Assembly (NCBI GenBank): GCA_900618425.1 | Contig: UZAN01041038.1 | Location: forward strand, 49,771-62,847 | Source of the DNA: Echinostoma caproni | Taxonomy: Eukaryota; Platyhelminthes; Trematoda; Plagiorchiida; Echinostomatidae | Direction: 5' to 3' | Length of the DNA stretch: 13,077 bases | Shown here: positions 7,908-13,077 of the stretch, one piece after another | How the letters are laid out: each line of letters opens with the position of its first letter | Position numbering within the stretch: position 1 is the first letter of the stretch | Position numbers and translations under genes: made by a program | Notes under the pieces: model-generated | What the model was told of the DNA's origin: nothing | Seen by the model: the letters and a program-made list of their open reading frames with translations, nothing else | Databases searched by the model: none

Positions 7908-8318
7908 TGAACAAGATGCCCGGAAAATACAACAGTTGGAAACAGCTGAGATGCATACACAGTCCCAAGAACAGAGCCAACAGACATCAATCGACGACCA
8001 CTTTGAAGTGGACAATGGTTCCTTGGAGGACATTAAATCACTGTTGACAAAACTGACTGGTTATGTGAAACTGGGGACAAGCTACTCCCCTCCACCCCGA
8101 GAACAGGTGAACATGTAACAACGCATAAACTGAAGCAAACACACAAAATTGAATATCTGGGAGACGAACACAGACTGCGTGCTGACTGGGCAAATTCATC
8201 AAATCGCCGGCACGAGGAGAGCAACCGTTCGAAATCCGGTGTCCCGTCACAGTCCGGCGGACAAGTGGAATCCGTTGACTTGACGGATCGCAGATCGTTG
8301 TCTGCGAGTTTGAAATAG
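7908..8318 (+). CDS. 3' coding end of a plus-strand gene, Gln/Ser-rich charged tail
   Basis: The first block, 7908-8106, encodes EQDARKIQQLETAEMHTQSQ, then a segment with SIDDHFEVDNGSLEDIKSLL and KLTGYVKLGTSYSPPPREQ. Its acceptor is cttcctgtgaccag and it ends at CAG|GTGAAC in phase 0. The second block, 8136-8318, encodes QTHKIEYLGDEHRLRADWAN, then a Ser/Arg-rich tail with SKSGVPSQSGGQVESVDLTD, and ends RRSLSASLK with TAG at 8316-8318. The two blocks are in different frames. A 29-nt intron (8107-8135, gtgaac...ctgaag) reconciles them in phase. A one-base indel or sequencing error would do the same, because the second frame is open back to about 8037. The first block may form a helix; the tail looks disordered. 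The protein was not recognised. A canonical AATAAA lies downstream at 8996. Confidence 0.62.
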
Positions 8319-8445
8319 TCGCGGGGCTAGTCACGAAGAAGCTTAGTGCGCCGCAACAGATACACTATCTTAAGTAGCATAACAACTATTTAAAAGAAAC
8401 AGTTGCGGTCAATGCAAAAAGAAAAACTTCACTCAAAACGGTTTA

Positions 8446-8562
8446 ATGCCAGGGTTGTTCATCCTATTGGTGAGTAGAAAACACTTGTCTGAGAAAGTTC
8501 TTTTGTTACAGCTCAGCGCTCAAAGAATTCGTGGGAAAAAGTCTGATTCCGGGATCGAATGA
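8446..8562 (+). CDS. Possible tiny secreted peptide spanning a 42-nt mini-intron
   Basis: ATG at 8446 begins MPGLFILL, and TTG|GTGAGT follows at 8469/8470. The acceptor gttcttttgttacag ends at 8511 and the frame continues LSAQRIRGKKSDSGIE to TGA at 8560-8562. Spliced, it is 24 residues with a hydrophobic start and a basic-acidic end. The 42-nt intron has near-perfect ends, and it is open in frame, so a retained form would give 38 residues. It lies 128 nt past the stop of the preceding plus gene. The simplest reading is therefore a 3'UTR mini-intron of that gene; a small independent micro-exon-type gene is the alternative. The splice signals are strong and the coding claim is weak. Confidence 0.3.
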   Translation: MPGLFILLVSRKHLSEKVLLLQLSAQRIRGKKSDSGIE

Positions 8563-8909
8563 ATGTCGAAAACATTGGAAAACAAAACACGACAGTTTTA
8601 TCGAAAAGTGAATATTCTTTCCTAAGTCAGTGCGGACATGGTTTGTTGTGTGTCTACGAGGAAATAAGGCGAAGGATAAATGTGTTTAGAACCTGAGTGA
8701 GAAAGCAGCCAGGATCAAACCTGTAACGTTTTGAGCTACTGGTTAAGTCTCACAAAACTAAACGTCAAGGATCGGGTTATTGGTTCGGTCAAAACACAAT
8801 ATAGTAGCAGTAGCTCTGATATATTAGCACTTGTGGTATGTGCAAATCTAACTAAATTGATTCAAGTCCTAATTAGCTGTAATATTGGAAACGTATAGCG
8901 GTAAACATC

Positions 8910-8915
8910 TTTATT
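8910..8915 (-). promoter_or_regulatory. AATAAA poly(A) signal, minus strand
   Basis: TTTATT on the plus strand gives AATAAA on the minus strand, about 390 nt past the stop of the minus-strand exon at 9302-9541. It is the first canonical signal found downstream of that stop. Confidence 0.35.
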
Positions 8916-8995
8916 GGATTGCATTTAGGTTTGTGTTATTCGTCCTTTGACATGACTGGTGGACAAGTGTTTGTCATCCTTGGCCTCATGGTACG

Positions 8996-9001
8996 AATAA
9001 A
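8996..9001 (+). promoter_or_regulatory. AATAAA poly(A) signal, plus strand
   Basis: A canonical hexamer about 680 nt after the TAG at 8318. It would give a 3'UTR that includes the 42-nt mini-intron at 8470-8511. Confidence 0.4.
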
Positions 9002-9015
9002 ACACAATGTACATA

Positions 9016-9314
9016 ACCAGCCGGGAAGCGATCGTATCTATTTTCCATATCACAAGTAAATTTGTGCCAAGTGTCCACGGTTCGGGCTCCGATCAATTAC
9101 CTTCACAAACTGCATTCGATCATACACAGAGGGAGTGTGGCTCTGCACACGGATAGGTACGTTGAAGCCCCTGTAATCTATTCATCGGCTAACTACGGTT
9201 ATCAAAAGTTTCATCCAAATGGTATGTCAGGCGAGAAGAGGTTATGGATGAAATCATGATATTTTATACTTGTTAGGTACGACACTGAGAAGTGGTGTCA
9301 GCTACCACAAATAG
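9016..9314 (+). CDS. Candidate last two exons of a plus-strand gene
   Basis: The first part is open from a TAA at about 9013-9015 to the donor AATG|GTATGT at 9221/9222. It reads VSTVRAPINYLHKLHSIIHR, then SVALHTDRYVEAPVIYSSAN and YGYQKFHPN. A 55-nt intron (9222-9276) ends in ttttatacttgttag. The second part (9277-9314) joins in phase 1 to give GTTLRSGVSYHK and TAG. Donor and acceptor are both strong. The 5' limit is not clear (AGs at 9018, and in gtgccaag near 9069). AATAAA at 9709-9714 could end the transcript. It is unrecognised. A second frame after the same acceptor is discussed under findings. Confidence 0.33.
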
Positions 9315-9541
9315 GACACGCAATTGCTATTGATCAAGTGTTCTCTGCCAACATACTTCCAGTTTATACGGTCGAGGTCATTGCAATCCGAACACTGGAT
9401 CGTCATGTGCAACTGGAAACCGTCGTATCGAGTTTTGGGGTTGTCATGGTCACTGTTCAAGAAATCCAGCAATGAAACCTTCCCTCTCACTTCAATGACC
9501 TCACCTACAGCAGGATCATAATTTGACATCGTAGCAACATA
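9302..9541 (-). CDS. Terminal or single coding exon, about 75-79 residues
   Basis: The acceptor ggcctttcctaagatcag ends just before 9541, and an in-frame TAA lies immediately upstream within the presumed intron. The exon reads YVAT and then MSNYDPAVGEVIEVRGKVSL, LDFLNSDHDNPKTRYDGFQL, HMTIQCSDCNDLDRINWKYV and a short end to TAG. The ATG at 9527-9529 could be the true start, making a 75-residue protein with a 12-nt leader after the splice site, which would also suit trans-splicing. An internal GTATGT after INWK could be a donor instead, removing the last residues. Composition is well balanced and rich in Asp and Asn. The pair CSDC is the only motif-like element. The family was not recognised. 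The plus strand is open in the same codon register. Confidence 0.45.
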   Translation of the reverse strand, partial: YVATMSNYDPAVGEVIEVRGKVSLLDFLNSDHDNPKTRYDGFQLHMTIQCSDCNDLDRINWKYVGREHLINSNCVSYLW

Positions 9542-10294
9542 CTGATCTTAGGAAAGGCCGTCCACGCTAACCATACCATTGATTGCTTACCAACTCTTGT
9601 GATTCAGCTGCATGACTGATTGTCAACAAAGTCCCAATAACACAGCGCATATTTTACCCCACTCCGATGGCTACTCGGTTGATATGCAGTTTAACATCAT
9701 AAAAACCGAATAAAATACCAAAATTACGCATAAAATATTTTAGGACTAGTCCATGCGACTTCAAATGCATTAAGATGTATGTACGGGTCACGTAGTAATG
9801 ACTCCACTCATTGGAACGTCTAAAATCCTCAATGGCTTACAGCATAACACACTTTCATCACCACAAATAAACCCTTTGTGATTGTATTGGCTGGTTGACA
9901 AGTTTTCTGGGGCAGATATTTTGATTTACTGTAATTTGTCCTGTCTTTGGTAATATGTACTTTTTATATGAAAAAACTGAAGCATGTACCGACAAAACAA
10001 TGGTGTTTGTTGCAACAAGGTGCTTTTGCGGAGACAAGTGAATCGAATTTGCAAGGATGTTGTGAGTTGTGGCTATGGCTACATGTGCCGTCAAATCCAT
10101 AATAAACTCGGATGGAGAGTAGCACCTAGTTTATTTTAAATGAACCAAAGTAGAGACCATGCTCTTATGTAGTGATTCTTAATTCTGTGATCAAGTCATA
10201 ATGTACACATTGTAAGTTCCATAAGAAGTGAGGAGCCAAACAGTTCACCTCTAAGATTACCAAGTGCTTTATCGTTCACCTATTGGTTTGACAG
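9542..10294. other. Non-coding stretch
   Basis: AT-rich, with no exon supported on either strand. The open frame at about 9858-10100 (minus) lacks splice sites or a start context. AATAAA occurs at 9709-9714 on the plus strand. Confidence 0.45.
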
Positions 10295-10361
10295 GAAATT
10301 TCGGCGACAGTGGGTCAGAGGTGCTTCATGGCAAGCACACAGTAATTTTAGACTACCAAAA
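10295..10361 (+). CDS. Weak candidate exon
   Basis: A good acceptor (cacctattggtttgacag) is followed by KFRRQWVRGASWQAHSNFRL and PK, then AAAA|GTAGTT, ending in phase 0. The frame stays open for about 50 codons in all, to a TGA near 10446. Two Trp and the basic character make it protein-like, but the donor is poor and no partner exon was identified. Confidence 0.25.
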
Positions 10362-11354
10362 GTAGTTTTCCATTTGACTTGTGACGTGTACTCTGATTTA
10401 TTTCTACGATTGAGAACTTTATTATCGTTCTCTTTTATGGAGACGTGATAAGTGCTGGACGAATAAATTAACTTAGCACTGGAACCTGTTATGGCCTACA
10501 GCTGACTGATTTGTATTCATACATGCCTGTGATCAAATTGATTGATCGATCGATCGGTTGATCGATTGACTGACCGTTTGAATTCTGGCTTGACGGCATT
10601 CTCATGTAGTGAAACGTATGAGCCGGATTCGGCCTGCCTGCCTTCCTACATACTGATCGTTCCTGCTTGTTTCCCCGCTTGTATACCGGCTGCATATGTG
10701 CTGGTTACAATAAACTTACTGCTTCATTCGTTGTGTGCTCCTTTACCTACTTAATTTGGAACACTACAGAACCGTTAGAAATTCCTGTGATAGCAGGGAC
10801 CTTTTTCCTTGAACTGCAATACTCTGTGGTGAGTTTTAAAGGTATATGAATATTACTATCGTGTGAGATTTACACGACCTTCTCGTAGTTCGGCATAATC
10901 GGGGTAAGAGGGAACGCAGAAACGTAATTGATCCGACTGATACCGACCATAGGCGTATGCCCGTTTGTGTACACCACGTTAAGTTTAATCTACGAGTGCA
11001 ACCAAAAGGAATAACCACATTTTCAAACATCTGGGTAAAATAAAAAATTGCTATATCTAGATCAATACATCTTGTTGCCTACAGGTGCCTGGGTAAAACA
11101 CTCCACCTCCTGTGTTTTCCGACAACCGTCTAACATGTAGACATATTTTCAAACTGAATTCTTATTGATGCTTTTTAATCCATTTTACTGTAATATGAAG
11201 AAAGCTTATCACTGTGCGGTAGACACTGGATGAGACTTGGCAAAAGTGTTTAAAACACTTTGTGCATTGTTGCTTTGCTGACGTTTGTCTTTTGTATTTG
11301 TCATGGAATACAGCTGTTCTGTTTAGTTTACAGACTCGATTGAATTCTTTTCAG
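10362..11354. other. Mostly non-coding stretch with a GATC/GATT array
   Basis: It contains the tetranucleotide array at 10531-10575. It also has a 58-codon plus-strand open frame (10867-11043) that includes RGKRERRNVIDPTDTDHRRM, with neither a start nor a clear acceptor, ending at a TAA that overlaps AATAAA (11039-11044). The decamer ctgggtaaaa occurs at 11031 and again at about 11088. None of this amounts to a supported gene. Confidence 0.4.
10531..10575 (+). repeat. Degenerate GATC/GATT tetranucleotide array
   Basis: Repeated gatc, gatt and gatcg units, including gattgatcgatcgatcgg, with partly self-complementary sequence able to form a hairpin. It is likely a decayed microsatellite within an intron or intergenic DNA. 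Confidence 0.8.
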
Positions 11355-11649
11355 ACGAGGCTCAAGAGGAGATTTCATCGGTAGACTTGTTTTGATGAGC
11401 CAAGAGAGATTGACCTTACATCGGGAGGATCATATGGAGGGAATTCCGACCAGGAGACCGCCTCAGCTACGTTTGGATATGCAAACAAATTGCCAAGCTC
11501 GGCGAACAGGCGAAATGGAACGTTTGGATATTTTGTTATCCTTTACTTTCGTTTATTATGGAACTTTTTTCTTTAAAATTAGAATATTTTACTCTATTCG
11601 TAAGACAGATTTCGGGACTTGCTGTAACGAATTATTCATCAGTTGCTGA
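11355..11649 (+). CDS. Exon after a strong acceptor, two possible readings
   Basis: The acceptor cgattgaattcttttcag ends at 11354 and is excellent. In reading 1 a 26-nt exon (11355-11380) gives DEAQEEISS and ends at TCG|GTAGAC in phase 0, which fits the phase-0 exon at 11838. Reading 2 is a longer exon in another frame: RGSRGDFIGRLVLMSQERLT, a basic middle with PTRRPPQLRLDMQTNCQARR, and a hydrophobic T-rich end, open to TGA at 11647-11649 or stopping at C|GTAAGA at 11599. Reading 2 is longer, but its 11599 donor does not fit the next exon. Reading 1 fits in phase but relies on a moderate donor. Confidence 0.38.
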
Positions 11650-11837
11650 TGAATTGGTTTAGGTATTCCAACAGAAAACAAAACACTGAGTGGGGAACAC
11701 AGCAGCACATTGATGCACAGTTTATTTGCCTGTATCTCTTTAGGCATATACTACAGTCAAAGAATCTAATGAACACTAACGGGTAACATTTACCGCGGAT
11801 GAGCTGTTGCTGTTATCTTCTTCCATCTTTTTATCAG
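11381..11837 (+). other. Probable intron if the 26-nt exon is used
   Basis: It starts with GTAGAC and ends with a long pyrimidine tract, cttcttccatctttttatcag. The first part is also open in another frame (see the preceding entry); the rest shows no coding signal. Confidence 0.35.
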
Positions 11838-11993
11838 GGGAAAGCTAGAGTTAAAAATAACTCTTTCTGCTTGCATAGTTCAGGCGTCCATCGTTTGATA
11901 ACAATCGCCTCTGCAAACTGGAGTAGCCTAGAGTTTTGCGTGATGAAGACACTTAAATCCTATGGTCACGCTCACTTGAAGCCCAGTCTCTAA
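11838..11993 (+). CDS. Terminal coding exon of a plus-strand gene
   Basis: One of the best acceptors in the window (a pyrimidine tract of about 25 nt ending ttttatcag) precedes base 11838. The phase-0 frame reads GKARVKNNSFCLHSSGVHRL, then ITIASANWSSLEFCVMKTLK and SYGHAHLKPSL, with TAA at 11991-11993. A canonical AATAAA follows 58 nt after the stop (12051-12056), a normal distance for a short trematode 3'UTR. It codes 51 residues, with no recognised domain. The upstream partner may be the 26-nt exon at 11355-11380. Confidence 0.5.
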   Translation, partial: GKARVKNNSFCLHSSGVHRLITIASANWSSLEFCVMKTLKSYGHAHLKPSL

Positions 11994-12050
11994 CAGATGA
12001 CGGGCGATCGGTGAAGCTGTTGAACAGCGTTGGGTTGACCTATGATTGGA

Positions 12051-12056
12051 AATAAA
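12051..12056 (+). promoter_or_regulatory. AATAAA poly(A) signal, plus strand
   Basis: 58 nt downstream of the TAA at 11993, in the sequence ggaaataaattc. Confidence 0.55.
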
Positions 12057-12082
12057 TTCTGCAATACTGTGCTGTTGTGTTC

Positions 12083-12088
12083 TTTATT
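12083..12088 (-). promoter_or_regulatory. AATAAA poly(A) signal, minus strand
   Basis: TTTATT on the plus strand, about 155 nt past the minus-strand stop at 12242-12244. Confidence 0.5.
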
Positions 12089-12241
12089 TAGGTTCTTATC
12101 GGGAAAATATTGTTTCAAGACACTGAGTGACGACAAACACAACCAGGTTCGATCGCATTAGGATGAGTATTCTACAAATATTCATCGGAGGCTAATCGAT
12201 TCTATCACTGAATGTGGAATGGAAGCGCAAATTTTTCTATT

Positions 12242-12508
12242 TCAAAATAGACTATAAATCAGAGGGAGTACTTTTTTTCGCGGTTCTATAGGTGCTTCAT
12301 TCTCACTCATAGGCTGGACGGTAAAACCGTTGGTGCATATACTCATCAATCCTTGATCGGTCGTTCTCAATTCTAGCTTCGAGCACATCCCATTTGCATC
12401 CTCTTTCTCTAATAGAAAATGGCTAGGTAAATAATGCATGTTGCCCCACCTTTCATCTCGTATTGAGATATCGGTACAAAGTACCACGCTTTCGGTCCGC
12501 CAGTCTCC
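12242..12508 (-). CDS. Terminal coding exon of a minus-strand gene
   Basis: The exon begins at 12508 after ttaaacccagatccag; an in-frame TAA just upstream shows that the frame is entered by splicing. A run of ten C on the minus strand (G10 at 12535-12544) supplies the pyrimidine tract. The 88 residues read GDWRTESVVLCTDISIRDER, WGNMHYLPSHFLLEKEDANG, MCSKLELRTTDQGLMSICTN and on to VLPLIYSLF, with TGA at 12242-12244. The phase is 0 and composition is well balanced. A poly(A) signal follows at 12083-12088. No family was recognised. The rest of the gene would lie to the right, beyond the window or in its last 500 bases. Confidence 0.52.
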   Translation of the reverse strand, partial: GDWRTESVVLCTDISIRDERWGNMHYLPSHFLLEKEDANGMCSKLELRTTDQGLMSICTNGFTVQPMSENEAPIEPRKKVLPLIYSLF

Positions 12509-12534
12509 CTGGATCTGGGTTTAATACAGGATGA

Positions 12535-12544
12535 GGGGGGGGGG
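12535..12544 (+). repeat. G10 homopolymer
   Basis: Ten consecutive G, between atga and agtcc. On the minus strand it is C10 and lies 27-36 nt before the 3' splice site at 12509, where it can act as the pyrimidine tract. Confidence 0.95.
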
Positions 12545-12965
12545 AGTCCTACCGCCCACACGAAGCCGTTCAAATTCCATGAGATGATAAACGGAACAGA
12601 GTGGGTGAACTCTTCAAGCATGTAACAACTGAAATCCTTCTGTAAGCTTTGATGTGATAAGGTAAAACTTCATTTGCTATCAAACAAAAGTAAGCTGGCA
12701 GTCAAAACCAGAAATGAGCAGTGCAACTTTGAGATTCATGATTTACAGTTATAATATCGGTACCAATTGAAACAGACTGGTTCTGAGTTGCGGTAATTTT
12801 GGAAAGTTCAACGAAATAGATACAATTAATATTTTTCATCTGCAAACGATTTCATCCAACGAGAAGCATTCTTTTTTCTACCGTTCAGCGGAGAGGACAT
12901 TTGTAGTTTTCGCCTAAATAGTGAACTTAATATTCCATCAGTTGTGTACTGAAAACGTGTACAAT

Positions 12966-13010
12966 GTCAAGTCAAATCAAGTAAAGTAAGGTAAAGTAAG
13001 GTAAAACAAG
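12966..13010 (+). repeat. Degenerate pentanucleotide repeat
   Basis: Imperfect tandem units of the type agtca, agtaa and ggtaa, with aagtaaggta occurring twice in direct succession. A simple-sequence array with no coding value. Confidence 0.8.
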
Positions 13011-13077
13011 ATACCTAAAATATAAACAAATTAGAGGATTATTCGTACGTAATGATCAGAAATCAGAAGTTTATTAT

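Larger units (their letters stand above)
8563..9015. other. Probable 3'UTR and convergent gene ends
   Basis: No exon is supported. It holds a minus-strand poly(A) signal at 8910-8915 and a plus-strand AATAAA at 8996-9001. It also has a T-arm-like remnant GGTTTGATCC (minus strand, 8712-8721) that may derive from an old tRNA-type repeat. Confidence 0.45.
11994..12241. other. Convergent intergenic region with paired poly(A) signals
   Basis: The plus-strand AATAAA (12051-12056) and a minus-strand AATAAA (12083-12088) face each other between two terminal exons. No other feature is seen. Confidence 0.5.
12509..13077. other. Non-coding stretch with homopolymer and simple repeats
   Basis: It holds the G10 run and a pentamer-like array of gtaaa/gtaag units at about 12966-13010. 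No exon was supported on either strand, and it is probably intron of the minus gene at 12242-12508. Confidence 0.45.

Noticed and set aside
9302..9541. Similarity of VIEVRGKV to OB-fold proteins such as the small replication protein A subunit
   Set aside because: Only a six- to eight-residue resemblance; the residues that follow do not match the family pattern.
9858..10100. Minus-strand open frame of 80 codons
   Set aside because: No splice support or start context, and chance frames of this size are common in this window.
10542..10754. Plus-strand frame through the GATC array
   Set aside because: The apparent Asp/Arg repeats arise from the simple-sequence array; no splice signals.
1..13077. 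CRISPR array, bacterial operon or phage-type system
   Set aside because: No regular spaced repeats, ribosome binding sites or long contiguous genes; the exon-intron structure indicates a eukaryote.

Overview
The window reads as flatworm, most likely trematode, nuclear DNA. It is AT-rich and intron-rich, with no long uninterrupted bacterial-type genes. Coding potential sits in short exons bounded by GT..AG sites, several candidate introns are only 29-55 nt, and there is a decayed Penelope-like retroelement of the type common in trematodes plus tRNA-derived repeats. The species cannot be fixed from sequence alone. No protein other than the retroelement was recognised, and all gene models below are hand-built from open frames, splice-site quality and intron-phase agreement.

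Left part (1-4700). A minus-strand exon runs off the left edge. A tRNA-headed SINE-like repeat lies at 891-1098. A plus-strand chain of four phase-compatible exons spans 1605-2649. The best-supported protein-coding feature is a 1067-nt minus-strand internal exon (2840-3906) with very good splice sites, encoding about 355 residues of Ser/Thr/Arg/Pro-rich, probably disordered protein. A phase-compatible upstream minus exon may lie at 4460-4657, and the left-edge exon can be phase-compatible downstream. If so, the plus-strand chain is nested in an intron of the minus gene.

Middle (4690-6060). A possible plus-strand first exon (ATG at 4715) is followed by a (TG)9 run. Then comes the 3' end of a Penelope-like element (5085-5970): the linker and GIY-YIG endonuclease with CxC and HxxxxxH motifs, stops and a frameshift. 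A minus-strand tRNA-like gene with an odd anticodon and variable arm (5652-5733) interrupts it.

Right part (6390-13077). Plus-strand exons at 6395-6565, 6660-6773, 6806-6844, possibly 7282-7386, and 7908-8318 probably form the 3' half of one gene that ends in a Ser-rich, charged tail. Beyond its stop there is a textbook 42-nt mini-intron (8470-8511) in an open frame that could code a tiny signal-peptide-like protein. Convergent 3' ends follow twice: around 8900-9000 (plus and minus poly(A) signals) and around 12050-12090, between a plus-strand terminal exon (11838-11993) and a minus-strand terminal exon (12242-12508). The remaining stretches look like introns or intergenic DNA.

No novel multi-gene system is evident. 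The most notable items are the cluster of very small introns, the tRNA-like gene inside the Penelope remnant, the possible tiny secreted peptide, and a locus open on both strands in register (9278-9541).
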